Below are positions 32,350-40,955 of a DNA stretch of 43,730 nt, piece by piece (the first letter of the stretch is position 1; each line of letters starts with the position of its first letter). A program made the position numbers and the translations under genes. The notes beneath the pieces are model-generated. The model had not been told where the DNA came from, searched no databases, and saw nothing but the letters and a program-made list of their open reading frames with translations. Source of the stretch: an uncultured Clostridia bacterium (lineage in GTDB: Bacteria > Bacillota > Clostridia > Christensenellales > Aristaeellaceae). The stretch spans positions 1-43,730 of the forward strand of contig CAKTYE010000014.1 of assembly GCA_934631985.1 (NCBI GenBank). Reading direction: 5' to 3'.

Positions 32350-33279
32350 ATGACGAAAAAGGCACAGCATGAAATTACCCGGCAGATGTTTGAACAGCTC
32401 CCCGTGGACAGCGCGGCGATCGCCAATCAGCGGCCCTCTACCACCTTCTGGAAGGATGCGTGGCGGCGGCTGAAGAAAAACCGTGTTGCCATGGCCTCCA
32501 TTGTGGTGCTGCTGCTCATTGTCATCATGGCGATTGTGGCTCCGATGGTCTCGCCCTATGACTACGCGACCCAGGACATCTTCGCGGTGAACAAGGGGCC
32601 GTCCGCCGAGCATTGGTTCGGCACGGATACCCTGGGCCGTGACATTTTCACCCGCTGCTGGATCGGCGCGCGGGTGTCCCTGACCATCGCGCTGGTGGCG
32701 ACGGTCATCAACGTGCTGATCGGTATCCTGTACGGCGGCATCTCCGGCTACTTTGGCGGCAAGGTCGACCTGATCATGATGCGCGGCGTGGAGATCATCT
32801 ACACCATCCCCGACCTGCTGTGGGTCATTATTCTGATGGTGGTGATGGGCTCAGGTCTGAATACCATCATCATCGCCATTGCCATTACGGGCTGGGGTTC
32901 CATGGCGCGGCTGGTGCGCGGACAGATCTTGCAGATGAAGTCCTCGGAATATGTGATGGCTTCCCAGACGCTGGGCGGTCATTTCAGCCATATCATCACT
33001 AAGCACATGATTCCCAACATTATGGGTCCGATCATCATTGACCTGACCTTCTCCATTCCCAGCGCCATTTTCACCGAGGCCACCCTGTCCTACCTGGGCA
33101 TGGGTATCCCGGTGCCGCTGGCAAGCTGGGGTACCCTGGCAAACGACGGCGCAAAGATGCTTCAACTGTTCCCGTATCAGCTGTTCTTCCCCGCGCTGCT
33201 GATTTCCCTGACCATGCTCAGCTTCAACCTGCTGGGCGATGGTCTGCGGGACGCCTTCGACCCGAAGCTGCGTCATTAA
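32350..33279 (+). CDS. Opp/Dpp-type ABC transporter permease (C subunit)
   Basis: The 309-residue protein is the partner permease. It has a cytoplasmic N-terminus with the OppC_N-type helix (WRRLKKNRVAMASIVVLLLI), the signature HWFGTDTLGRDIFTRCWIGAR near 94-114, and five further helices. Its coupling loop is SSEYVMASQTLGG. The ATG follows AAGGAGGT by 9 bases. It is followed after 15 bases by the first ATPase gene, so the transporter core is read as one message. The ligand is presumably delivered by the binding protein encoded at 36810. Confidence 0.93.
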   Translation: MTKKAQHEITRQMFEQLPVDSAAIANQRPSTTFWKDAWRRLKKNRVAMASIVVLLLIVIMAIVAPMVSPYDYATQDIFAVNKGPSAEHWFGTDTLGRDIFTRCWIGARVSLTIALVATVINVLIGILYGGISGYFGGKVDLIMMRGVEIIYTIPDLLWVIILMVVMGSGLNTIIIAIAITGWGSMARLVRGQILQMKSSEYVMASQTLGGHFSHIITKHMIPNIMGPIIIDLTFSIPSAIFTEATLSYLGMGIPVPLASWGTLANDGAKMLQLFPYQLFFPALLISLTMLSFNLLGDGLRDAFDPKLRH

Positions 33280-33294
33280 GGAGGTGCTGAAAAA

Positions 33295-34314
33295 ATGGCT
33301 GAGAATCCCGTTATTTTGAGTGTAAACGATCTGCACATTTCTTTCAACACCTATGCCGGCAGGGTGCAGGCCGTGCGCGGCGTGTCCTTCCAGCTGCATG
33401 AGGGCGAGGTGCTGGCGATGGTGGGCGAGAGCGGCTGCGGCAAGTCCGTCACCGCCCAGTCCATTCTGCAGCTGAATCCCGTTCCCCCCACAGTGATGGA
33501 GGGCGGCTCCATCGAGCTGAACGGCAAGGACCTGCTGCAATATTCCGACGTGGAAATGCGCAAGGTGCGCGGTCACGAAATCAGCATGATTTTTCAGGAC
33601 CCCATGACCTCCCTGAACCCCACCACCCGCGTGGGCAAGCAGATCACCGAGGCCATTCTGAAGCACCAGAAGGTCTCCCGGGCCGAGGCCAATCAGCGCG
33701 CGGTGGAAATGCTGCGCATGGTGGGGCTTTCCAACCCGGAGCAACGCATGCGGCAGTATCCACATGAGTTTTCCGGCGGCATGCGTCAGCGTGCGATGAT
33801 TGCCATGGCGCTGGTGTGCAATCCGAAAATCCTGATTGCGGACGAGCCTACCACGGCGCTGGACGTGACCATTCAAAGCCAGATCGTGGACCTACTGCTG
33901 GACCTGCGCGAAAAGCTGGGGACGGCGATCCTCATCATCACCCATGACATGGGCGTGGTGGCGGACATCGCCGACCGGGTGGCGGTCATGTATGCAGGCA
34001 TGATCGTGGAGCAGGGCAGTGTGCGCGACCTGTTCTATCATCCGCGGCATCCCTATACCTGGGGCCTGCTGGATTCCATCCCGAAGATGAACCACTCGGA
34101 CGAGCCGCTGGTGCCCATTCAGGGTACGCCGCCCGATCTGCTGAACCCGCCCGTGGGCTGCCCCTTTGCGGCCCGCTGCCCCCATTGCATGGCGATCTGC
34201 CACGACATGATGCCGGAGGAGACCACGGTGGCGGAGGGACACACGGTTCGCTGCTGGCTTCAGCATGAGTTTGCCCCTCGCGTAGAAAATCGCTTTGAAC
34301 GGGAGGAGAAATAA
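33295..34314 (+). CDS. Opp/Dpp-type ABC transporter ATPase (D subunit)
   Basis: The 339-residue ATPase powers peptide uptake. Walker A GESGCGKS is at 44-51, the signature FSGGMRQR near 159-166, and Walker B ILIADEPTTALD near 178-189. The C-terminal oligopeptide-type extension contains four Cys (LNPPVGCPFAARCPHCMAIC), which in some family members hold an iron-sulfur cluster. AAGGAGGT precedes the start. The stop codon abuts the ATG of the next ATPase gene, so translation is coupled. Confidence 0.94.
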   Translation: MAENPVILSVNDLHISFNTYAGRVQAVRGVSFQLHEGEVLAMVGESGCGKSVTAQSILQLNPVPPTVMEGGSIELNGKDLLQYSDVEMRKVRGHEISMIFQDPMTSLNPTTRVGKQITEAILKHQKVSRAEANQRAVEMLRMVGLSNPEQRMRQYPHEFSGGMRQRAMIAMALVCNPKILIADEPTTALDVTIQSQIVDLLLDLREKLGTAILIITHDMGVVADIADRVAVMYAGMIVEQGSVRDLFYHPRHPYTWGLLDSIPKMNHSDEPLVPIQGTPPDLLNPPVGCPFAARCPHCMAICHDMMPEETTVAEGHTVRCWLQHEFAPRVENRFEREEK

Positions 34315-35280
34315 ATGCTGCTGGAAGTAAAGAACCTGAAAAAGTATTTTCCCGTGGGCCATAAGCAGCTGCTGCGCGCGGTGGACGATGTTTCCTTCTT
34401 TGTAGAGCAGGGCGAAACGGTGGGCCTGGTGGGTGAAAGCGGCTGCGGCAAAACGACGCTGGGCCGCACCATCATCGGCCTGTATAAGCCCACGGCAGGT
34501 CAGGTCATTTTCGACGGCAAGGACATTACCAAGCTGAACCGCCGGGAAGCCTTTGACCTGACCAAGAACATGCAGATGATCTTCCAGGACCCCTATGCGT
34601 CGCTGAATCCCCGCATGACGGTGGCGGACATCATCGCTGAGGGCCTTGACCTGCACAAGATGTATCGCGGTGAAGCGCGGCAGAAGCGCATTTATGAGCT
34701 GCTGGACCTGGTGGGCATGCTGCCTGAGCAGGCCAACCGCTTCCCGCATGAGTTTTCCGGCGGTCAGCGGCAGCGTGTGGGCATTGCCCGCGCCCTGGCG
34801 GTGGAGCCGAAGCTCATCATCTGCGATGAACCCATCTCCGCGCTGGACGTGTCCATTCAGGCACAGGTCATCAATCTGCTGCACGATCTGCAAAAGGAGC
34901 TGGGCCTGACCTATCTGTTCATTGCCCACGACCTGGCGATGGTGGAGCATATCTCCAACCGCATCGGCGTGATGTATCTTGGCTCCATGATGGAGTTTGC
35001 ACCGTCCCATGAGCTGATGATGCACCCGCTGCATCCCTACACCCGGGCGCTGCTGTCGGCGGTTCCCTTTGCGGACCCGGACGCATCCCGCGCGCGTCAC
35101 CGCGTGAAGCTGCAGGGCGACGTACCCAGCCCCGTGTCCATCATGCAGGGCTGCAAGTTCCAGACCCGTTGCCCCTACTGCACCGAGGAGTGCCGCAAGG
35201 CCATGCCTCCCATGCAGGAGGTCAAGCCGGGCCACTTCGTCGCCTGTCACCATAAGGAAGCCTTGGGTGCGGAGGGCTGA
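34315..35280 (+). CDS. Opp/Dpp-type ABC transporter ATPase (F subunit)
   Basis: The 321-residue second ATPase pairs with the D subunit. Walker A GESGCGKTT is at 40-48, the signature FSGGQRQR near 146-153, and Walker B LIICDEPISALD near 165-176. The C-terminal oligopeptide extension has CKFQTRCPYCTEEC near 279-292. It starts directly after the D-subunit stop codon with no separate strong ribosome binding site beyond GGAGG in the end of that gene. The family usual length is about 320. Confidence 0.94.
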   Translation: MLLEVKNLKKYFPVGHKQLLRAVDDVSFFVEQGETVGLVGESGCGKTTLGRTIIGLYKPTAGQVIFDGKDITKLNRREAFDLTKNMQMIFQDPYASLNPRMTVADIIAEGLDLHKMYRGEARQKRIYELLDLVGMLPEQANRFPHEFSGGQRQRVGIARALAVEPKLIICDEPISALDVSIQAQVINLLHDLQKELGLTYLFIAHDLAMVEHISNRIGVMYLGSMMEFAPSHELMMHPLHPYTRALLSAVPFADPDASRARHRVKLQGDVPSPVSIMQGCKFQTRCPYCTEECRKAMPPMQEVKPGHFVACHHKEALGAEG

Positions 35281-35306
35281 CCCTTCGCCCCGGAAAGGAA
35301 AGAAGC

Positions 35307-36560
35307 ATGGACGCTGAAATCTTTGCCAGCCGCCGCAAGGCGCTGGAGGCGCAGCTGCCGGAGCAGTCGCTGACGTTCCTGTTTGCCGGCATTGCCAAGC
35401 AGAAGACCCTCGACATGGATTATCCCTTCTGCGTGAACCGCAATTACTACTACATGACGGGCTTTGATAAGCCGAACCAGTTTCTGATGATCTCCAAGCT
35501 GGGGGGTGTGGTGAAGGAATGGCTGTTCTTTGATCGGCCTGATCCCTATCTGGAGCGCTACTTCGGCAAGATGGCGGACAAGGAAGACGTGATCGCCCAC
35601 AGCGGCGTGGATACCGCGGAATATCTGGATCGCTTTGATTGGGAGATCGGACGGCTGCTGTCCCGGAATAACTTCGAGCAGGTGCTGTTTGATTTCCATA
35701 AGCGGGAATTGGATACGGTGCGCTACCCCGAAAACGATATGTGCGACCGCATTGTCGGCGCGTATCCGAACCTGAAGGTCGGCTCCATTACCCGGGTGGT
35801 GAATAACCTGCGCCGCATCAAGTGCGAGGCGGAGTTGGACTGCATGCGCAAGGCCATTGACATTACAGCCAAGGGCATCAATGCCATCATGGATCATCTT
35901 CACGACGGCGTGAACGAGATGGAGCTGGAGGCGCACTTCGACTTTGCCCTGACCATGAACGGCGCAAAGGACGTGGCCTTTGATTCCATCATTGCAGGCG
36001 GCAAAAACTCCAACGTGCTGCACTATTCCAACAACGACCAGACCGTGCATGACGGAGACGTGGTGCTGCTGGATCTGGGCGCGGAATATGGCTATTATTC
36101 GGCGGACATCAGCCGCACTCTGCCGGTCAACGGCAAGTTCACCGAGCTTCAGCGCACAGTGTACAACGCCGTGCTGTACGGACAGCAGAAGGTATTTGAG
36201 TTCCTGGCGCCCGGCAAGCCTGTGGAGGATACCCTGCGGGTGGCGCGGGAGGCCATCGGTGAAAAGCTGCTGGCGGCGGGGCTAATCAAGAGCATGGACG
36301 AAATGCCCCGTGTGCTGCCCCATGGCGTGAGCCACTATGTGGGCCTGGACTGTCATGATGTGGGTGACCGGGAGCTGCTGGCTCCCGGCATGGTGGTCAC
36401 CATGGAACCCGGTGCGTATTTCCCGGAGCTGGGCTTCGGCGTGCGCATTGAGGACGATGTGCTGATCACCGAGAACGGCGCGGAGTATCTCTCCAACCAG
36501 ATTCTCCGCACGGTGGAGGAGATCGAAGCCTATATGGGAAAGGTTCGTGCAGCACAGTAA
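35307..36560 (+). CDS. Xaa-Pro aminopeptidase-like M24 peptidase, second copy
   Basis: The 417-residue protein has the aminopeptidase P arrangement. An AMP_N-type N-terminal domain (ASRRKALEAQL, then NRNYYYMTGFDKP) is followed by the M24 catalytic domain with all five ligands: Asp256 (LLDLGAEYG), Asp267 (SADISRT), His343 (HGVSHYVGLDCHD), Glu367 (MEPGAYF) and Glu382 (RIEDDV). Aminopeptidase P removes the first residue when proline is second, a job ordinary aminopeptidases do poorly. It follows the ATPase genes by 26 bases with a GGAAAGGAAAG site. This makes Pro-containing peptides a plausible cargo of the transporter. Confidence 0.92.
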   Translation: MDAEIFASRRKALEAQLPEQSLTFLFAGIAKQKTLDMDYPFCVNRNYYYMTGFDKPNQFLMISKLGGVVKEWLFFDRPDPYLERYFGKMADKEDVIAHSGVDTAEYLDRFDWEIGRLLSRNNFEQVLFDFHKRELDTVRYPENDMCDRIVGAYPNLKVGSITRVVNNLRRIKCEAELDCMRKAIDITAKGINAIMDHLHDGVNEMELEAHFDFALTMNGAKDVAFDSIIAGGKNSNVLHYSNNDQTVHDGDVVLLDLGAEYGYYSADISRTLPVNGKFTELQRTVYNAVLYGQQKVFEFLAPGKPVEDTLRVAREAIGEKLLAAGLIKSMDEMPRVLPHGVSHYVGLDCHDVGDRELLAPGMVVTMEPGAYFPELGFGVRIEDDVLITENGAEYLSNQILRTVEEIEAYMGKVRAAQ

Positions 36561-36588
36561 TTTGTTGTCTGCAAGACTGAAATCGTGT

Positions 36589-36774
36589 AACCCGGCTCTG
36601 CCGGGTTCGCGGGTCGTTGATTTTGCTTTGCAAAATCAATTCCTTGCAGATTTAGACGATCCTTTGGTCGTCTAAATCTGGAAAGCTTGTCTCGACAAAG
36701 TGACCGCAGTCACTTTGTCGAAGCGAAGCCTATCTGGCTTCCAGAAAGTGATGGTATCCTGCTTTATAAGCAGG
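36589..36774 (+). repeat. Array of six consecutive perfect hairpins
   Basis: Six stems lie in 186 bases, each with perfect arms: 36589-36607 (aacccggc/gccgggtt), 36617-36639 (ttgattttgc/gcaaaatcaa), 36647-36680 (13-bp arms), 36693-36720 (12-bp arms), 36725-36741 (gaagcc/ggcttc) and 36758-36774 (cctgctt/aagcagg). Loops are 3-8 bases. Arm sequences differ from each other, so it is not a CRISPR array. None has a proper T run. The array fills the gap between the second M24 gene and the binding-protein gene, with no visible promoter. Confidence 0.8.
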
Positions 36775-36809
36775 TTTCCATAAACAATATTCAGAAAGGA
36801 TGTTTTCCA

Positions 36810-38444
36810 ATGAAAAAGATCGTGGCAATGCTTCTGGCTGCGGTCATGGCGTTGTCCTGCGTGGCGGCCGTGGCTGAAGGCGCTCCCGAGCTGGCGGACG
36901 AGCAGGTGCTGACCGTGTCCTTGCCCGTGGACCTGACGGACATCAACCCCCTGACCGAATCTACGGAAGAGGGCAGCGGCGTGCTGATGACTTGCATGGA
37001 AACCCTGGTGCGTCAGGGCGAGAACGGCGCTATCGTAATGGGCAGCGGCCTGGCCGAGTCCTATGAGATCAGCGACGACGGCCTGGTGTATACCTTCCAC
37101 CTGCGTGATGCGAAGTTCTCCAACGGCGCGCCCATCACCGCCCAGGACTTCGAATACACTTGGAAAAAGGTGCTGGCTCCCGAGACCGCTTCCGAGTACG
37201 CTTACATGCTGTACCCCATCGCGGGCGCTGAAGCCTACAACACCAACGGCGGCTCTGCGGACGATGTGGCGGTGAAGGCCCTGGACGAGAAGACCCTCCA
37301 GGTGACCCTGACCAACCGCACCGACTACTTCCTGTCCTCTCTGGTGATTCCCCAGTTCTCCGTGATCCCCGCTCACTATGACGAGGAGTGCGGCGACAAG
37401 TTCTACATGGACGTGGACCATATGATCTCCAGCGGCCCCTTCATGATGACCGAGTGGGTGACCTCTCAGTCCATCACCGTGGAGAAGAACCCCAACTACT
37501 GGGATGCTGAGCATGTGTACCTGGACAAGATCGTGTTCAACATGGCGAACGAGACCAGTACCATCGTCAACATGTACAACAGCGACATGCTGGATGTGAT
37601 GCTGGTGCAGGCGGACTATCTGGACATGTACCGCAGCGAGCCCGGTTTCGTTTCCGTCACCGAGCCTGTGACCGAGTATGTGATGTTCAACTTTGACAAC
37701 GAGTACTTTGCCAACGTGCACATCCGCCGCGCGTTCTCCATGGCGCTGAACCGTGTGTCCTACATGAACGACTTCATGCGCACCGGCTCTACCCCCGCCT
37801 ATGCATACATCCCCGGCGCGATCAACGGTGTGGGCGGCGTGTCCTTCCGTGACAACGTGGGCGATCTGTACACCGACTGCGGCAACGGCAATACCCCCGA
37901 GGATGCTGTGGCTGAGCTGAACACCGGCCTGGCGGAGCTGGGCAAGACCGTGGAGAAATTCAACGGCATCGGCCTGAGCCTGGTCATTGGTCAGGGCGAC
38001 AACAACCTGAAGACCGCGCAGGTGTTCCAGCAGTACTGGAAGACCGTGCTGGGCGTGGATGTGGAGATCAAGTCCCTGCAGTATGCCCTGCGCCAGGAGG
38101 AGTACAAGTCCAAGGCGTACACCCTGGGCAAGGAAGGCTGGGGCGCTGACTACAACGATCCGCTGTCCTTCCTGGAGCTGTTCGTTTCCGACAGCCCCTA
38201 CAACAAGAGCGGCTACAACAGTGCGGACTATGATGCGCTGATCGAGAAGGCTGCCACCCTGTCTGGCGATGAGCGTCTGGCTGTCCTGCAGGATGCCGAG
38301 AAGATGCTGATCGAGCAGGATATGGTGATTGCACCCACCTTCTTCCAGACCCGCTCCTGGGTGTCCAAGGCGAATGTGAAGGGCATCCTGCGCAATGGCT
38401 GCGGCCTGCGCGTGGACTACAAGTCCGCTTACATTGCCAAGTAA
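36810..38444 (+). CDS. Family 5 solute-binding protein of the peptide ABC transporter
   Basis: The 544-residue protein is of the OppA/DppA type, which captures peptides outside the cell and hands them to the permeases. It starts with a signal peptide (KKIVAMLLAAVMALSCVAAVA). The Cys in ALSC does not sit in a standard lipobox, so lipid anchoring is uncertain. Family landmarks are LPVDLTDINPLTE near the mature N-terminus, YTFHLRDAKFSNGAPITAQDF, NPNYWDAEHVYLDKI and, late, GWGADYNDPLSFLELF. The ATG at 36810 follows AAAGGA by 9 bases. It is separated from the rest of the cluster by the hairpin array, which could let it be made in excess, as binding proteins usually are. Confidence 0.93.
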   Translation: MKKIVAMLLAAVMALSCVAAVAEGAPELADEQVLTVSLPVDLTDINPLTESTEEGSGVLMTCMETLVRQGENGAIVMGSGLAESYEISDDGLVYTFHLRDAKFSNGAPITAQDFEYTWKKVLAPETASEYAYMLYPIAGAEAYNTNGGSADDVAVKALDEKTLQVTLTNRTDYFLSSLVIPQFSVIPAHYDEECGDKFYMDVDHMISSGPFMMTEWVTSQSITVEKNPNYWDAEHVYLDKIVFNMANETSTIVNMYNSDMLDVMLVQADYLDMYRSEPGFVSVTEPVTEYVMFNFDNEYFANVHIRRAFSMALNRVSYMNDFMRTGSTPAYAYIPGAINGVGGVSFRDNVGDLYTDCGNGNTPEDAVAELNTGLAELGKTVEKFNGIGLSLVIGQGDNNLKTAQVFQQYWKTVLGVDVEIKSLQYALRQEEYKSKAYTLGKEGWGADYNDPLSFLELFVSDSPYNKSGYNSADYDALIEKAATLSGDERLAVLQDAEKMLIEQDMVIAPTFFQTRSWVSKANVKGILRNGCGLRVDYKSAYIAK

Positions 38445-38468
38445 GGCACGGAAAAACAGCAAACAAAG

Positions 38469-38502
38469 AAGGAAGCCCGGAGAGATCTGGGCTTCCTTTT
38501 TT
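38469..38502 (+). terminator. Terminator after the binding-protein gene
   Basis: A perfect 10-bp stem (aaggaagccc with gggcttcctt, 10-base loop) runs into TTTTTT. It marks the end of the peptide cluster. Confidence 0.9.
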
Positions 38503-38561
38503 GTATCATAGAACGAAAAGCCTGAAAATGCGGAGTCCCTGTTTTTGCAGGCAGCAGCATT

Positions 38562-38806
38562 TCAAACACTGATACCGTAGGTATAGAGAATATCGCTTGG
38601 CAGGTCGATCTGGTCATTCCAGTAAATGCAAGTACGGCTGGGAGCAAGCTGCACTTGGAAAAAAGCCCGGTGATTCTTCGACGTGCATCATAGCCGGGAA
38701 GATTCATGTCCTCCTTCACGTCATAGAGAACATGCCGCCCATTGTCAAACACAATGGAGAGCATGTAATCAGGCAGCGGCTGAACGCTCTTGATGCGTTG
38801 GATCAT
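38562..38806 (-). pseudogene. DUF2442-like small gene broken by a frameshift
   Basis: The start is intact: AGGAGG precedes the ATG at 38806, and the first part (MIQRIKSVQPLPDYMLSIVF) reads as a DUF2442-type protein. After GLF the frame changes at a run of six T on the coding strand (38664-38659). A different frame then restores the family-like ending QLAPSRTCIYWNDQIDLP and stops at 38562. Read straight, the frame instead runs on into unrelated codons to 38429, across the neighbouring terminator. One missing T (or two extra) explains it. A sequencing error, a real mutation or slippage on the T run are all possible. DUF2442 proteins often neighbour DUF4160 proteins; none is seen here. Confidence 0.72.
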
Positions 38807-38896
38807 AGAATCCCTCCTATCAAAGCGGCAGCATATGCTTCGAATTGCTTATAAAGATACCGTATTTTAACGGCAGCGTCAATTGTCTGATGCACC

Positions 38897-38954
38897 AAAA
38901 AAGCAAAAGCGTTCCCAGCAGCATGGGAAAATCCCTACATGCTGCCGGGAACGC
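38897..38954 (-). terminator. Terminator of the minus-strand sugar-phosphate operon
   Basis: Arms at 38909-38925 and 38938-38954 form a 17-bp stem with one mismatch (12-base loop). On the minus strand it is followed by TTTTGCTTTTTT. Confidence 0.88.
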
Positions 38955-38966
38955 CTCTTTAATCCC

Positions 38967-40025
38967 TTATTCCACTTCCACAAAAGGATGTACGCCATCC
39001 CAGCGATACAGCTTCGCCGTGGAACACCAGGCGGTGTCCGTATCGGTCACACGCTTCTCGTCATGGGAGAAGTAGTACAGCCCATCGCCCAGCGCGCAGA
39101 TGCCCGTTGCACCCATCGGGAACAGCCAGCCATACGTCCCGGAAGCCGCATCGTGTTCGCCAGCAGCCAGCAGAGTAAGCTGTTTGCCGTTTTCACCGGG
39201 AATGCCCTTCAGCGGGCCTTCCACCGGGGCCTTATGCCCGTCAATGATGAACATGGGCCAGTTGGGATAGGTGGGCTTTTCTCCGCAGTATACCGCCACC
39301 AGTACGTTGCCGGAGTTGGGATCGAATTCCAGATTCTGAATGCCGTAGCGGGTGTTGCCCGTGTACAGGAACAGCCGCTCATCGGGCGCGCAGCCGTTGT
39401 GGTGCATGCTCCGCTGGGACAGCGGGCCAAAGTGCGGCTCCAAGTGTGCCTGATCGTAGCCCAGAATGACCTGATGGTCGTTGTCCGTGCGGTTCAGGTC
39501 GCTGTACACGCCATAGGCGACGTACAGGCGGCGGGCCGCATCCCGGGGCGCGCCAAAGGGCGGCGCAAAGGTCAGGCCGTCAATGCCGCTGCATCCGTAG
39601 CGGTGATGCCCCTGGGGTGTGTCGGCATTGTAGTCCGCCGCCACATCGGGCAGGCAGGCAGCCTGCATAATGCCCGCTTCACAGGCGTCCAGACCCACCG
39701 CCGTGATCTTTTCTACATCAAAGCGGGCAATGTAGAACGCATCCTCATGCTGCACCGTGTCGCCCAACATGGCAGCGATGCCCTTGCCGATCGCGTCGTT
39801 CTTGTATTCCAGGGAGCCGTACACTCGCCCGTCGTCAGGGTTCCAAGCGATGCAGCCCAGGTGGCCCACCAGTCCCGTGGCGCTGCCCAGCACCTCGCCC
39901 GTCAGCGTGGTGCGCACCAGCGCGGTGGTGAAGGAGAAATACATTTCCTTGCGGTTGGGGTCTACGGCAATGCCCTGGCAGTGACCATGCCGCCACATGC
40001 CGGAAAATACTGTCTTCGGAAACAT
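38967..40025 (-). CDS. Uncharacterised propeller-like protein
   Basis: The 352-residue protein is not one I can assign to a named family. Repeated strand-turn patterns such as GIAVDPNRKEMYFSF, CIAWNPDDGRVYGSL, LEFDPNSGNVLVAVY and GICALGDGLYYFSHD recur about every 50-70 residues and look like blades of a beta-propeller (SMP-30/NHL-like). It is rich in His, Asp, Gly and Trp and has no signal peptide. The ATG at 40025 follows AAAGGA by 11 bases; an in-frame TTG lies directly before it. It is the third gene of the operon, 18 bases after the isomerase-like gene, so it may bind or hydrolyse a lactone or sugar derivative, but this is only inference. Confidence 0.6.
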   Translation of the reverse strand: MFPKTVFSGMWRHGHCQGIAVDPNRKEMYFSFTTALVRTTLTGEVLGSATGLVGHLGCIAWNPDDGRVYGSLEYKNDAIGKGIAAMLGDTVQHEDAFYIARFDVEKITAVGLDACEAGIMQAACLPDVAADYNADTPQGHHRYGCSGIDGLTFAPPFGAPRDAARRLYVAYGVYSDLNRTDNDHQVILGYDQAHLEPHFGPLSQRSMHHNGCAPDERLFLYTGNTRYGIQNLEFDPNSGNVLVAVYCGEKPTYPNWPMFIIDGHKAPVEGPLKGIPGENGKQLTLLAAGEHDAASGTYGWLFPMGATGICALGDGLYYFSHDEKRVTDTDTAWCSTAKLYRWDGVHPFVEVE

Positions 40026-40043
40026 CAATCGGTCGATCCTTTC

Positions 40044-40925
40044 TTATTTGCTCAGCGAAACGAGATATTCCGCCAGCCCGTAGGTGTAGCGGAGCAGCAG
40101 CTCGCGCAGATGCTCGTCTGCGGGCAGCCCCTCGTACATGCGGAAGTCCTCATAGGTGAAGTCGCCCTCATAGCCGATCTCATGCAGGGTCTTCATGACA
40201 GGCTCCCAGGCCACTGTGCCAAGGAAGGGAGCCTGATGGTTATCCGTCTCGCCCCAGTTGTCGTCCACATGCAGGGCGTGGAGCCGCTTGCCAAGCTGAC
40301 GCAGGGCGGTACACTGATCCACCTTGTTCAGGTTGGCGTGACCAAAGTCCCAGCAGATGCCGAAAATCGGGTCGTTCAGCGTATCGTGCAGCTCAATCAG
40401 CTCCTCGGTGGAGGTGCAGTAGCGGCGGGTGCGGTCTTTATGCTCGATCATGTTCTCAATGGCAATATGCACACCTGAGTCCCCGCACTGATCGGCATAG
40501 CGGCGGAACAGGTCGAGGTTCACCTGTCGAGACTTTGCCTGGGAATACCATGGGCCGTCCTGGCAGGAATAGGGGTGCATGACCAGCCACTTCGTGCCGA
40601 AAATTTTCGCGGCCTCAATGGAGCGGCGGATCAGTTCCTCATCCCAAGCCGAGGGTGTGTTGTTTGCCTGAAGCTGGAAGAAATGCGCGTGGGCCTGAGA
40701 AAGCTCCACGCCCTCCGCTTCCGCAAGCTCCCGCTGACGGTGCGCCCAGGTCTCCCAGTCGTCCTGGGTCAAAGGCTCGGTGCCGCGGCAATAGCCGCAA
40801 AGGTTCACGTCGATGACCCGATACCCTACGCGGGACAGGATGTGGATAGCATCCTCACAGGAATAGGCCGGGCCTTTCCCACTCAATGTAACATGGTGAC
40901 TGCAAGTCGAGGTAGAAATACGCAT
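40044..40925 (-). CDS. Sugar phosphate isomerase/epimerase-like TIM barrel
   Basis: The 293-residue protein belongs to the xylose isomerase-like (AP_endonuc_2) superfamily, whose members isomerise or epimerise sugars at a divalent metal. Likely metal-binding positions are visible in VHIAIENM, CWDFGHANLN, LHALHVDDNWGETDNHQAPF and FTYEDF. The length is usual for the family. The ATG at 40925 follows GGGAGGG by about 7 bases. It lies 30 bases after the dehydrogenase-like gene and shares its operon. The substrate is unknown; a sugar or polyol linked to the neighbouring dehydrogenase is most likely. Confidence 0.85.
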   Translation of the reverse strand: MRISTSTCSHHVTLSGKGPAYSCEDAIHILSRVGYRVIDVNLCGYCRGTEPLTQDDWETWAHRQRELAEAEGVELSQAHAHFFQLQANNTPSAWDEELIRRSIEAAKIFGTKWLVMHPYSCQDGPWYSQAKSRQVNLDLFRRYADQCGDSGVHIAIENMIEHKDRTRRYCTSTEELIELHDTLNDPIFGICWDFGHANLNKVDQCTALRQLGKRLHALHVDDNWGETDNHQAPFLGTVAWEPVMKTLHEIGYEGDFTYEDFRMYEGLPADEHLRELLLRYTYGLAEYLVSLSK

Positions 40926-40955
40926 CAATTGTCCCTCCCGTCCTTGCGCCTGTGC

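Noticed and set aside
36589..36774. CRISPR array
   Set aside because: The palindromes differ in sequence and length, so there is no constant repeat with unique spacers, and no cas gene is present.
38883..40478. A 531-codon plus-strand open frame opposite the propeller and isomerase-like genes
   Set aside because: It is a shadow of two well-supported minus-strand genes with ribosome binding sites and a shared terminator.
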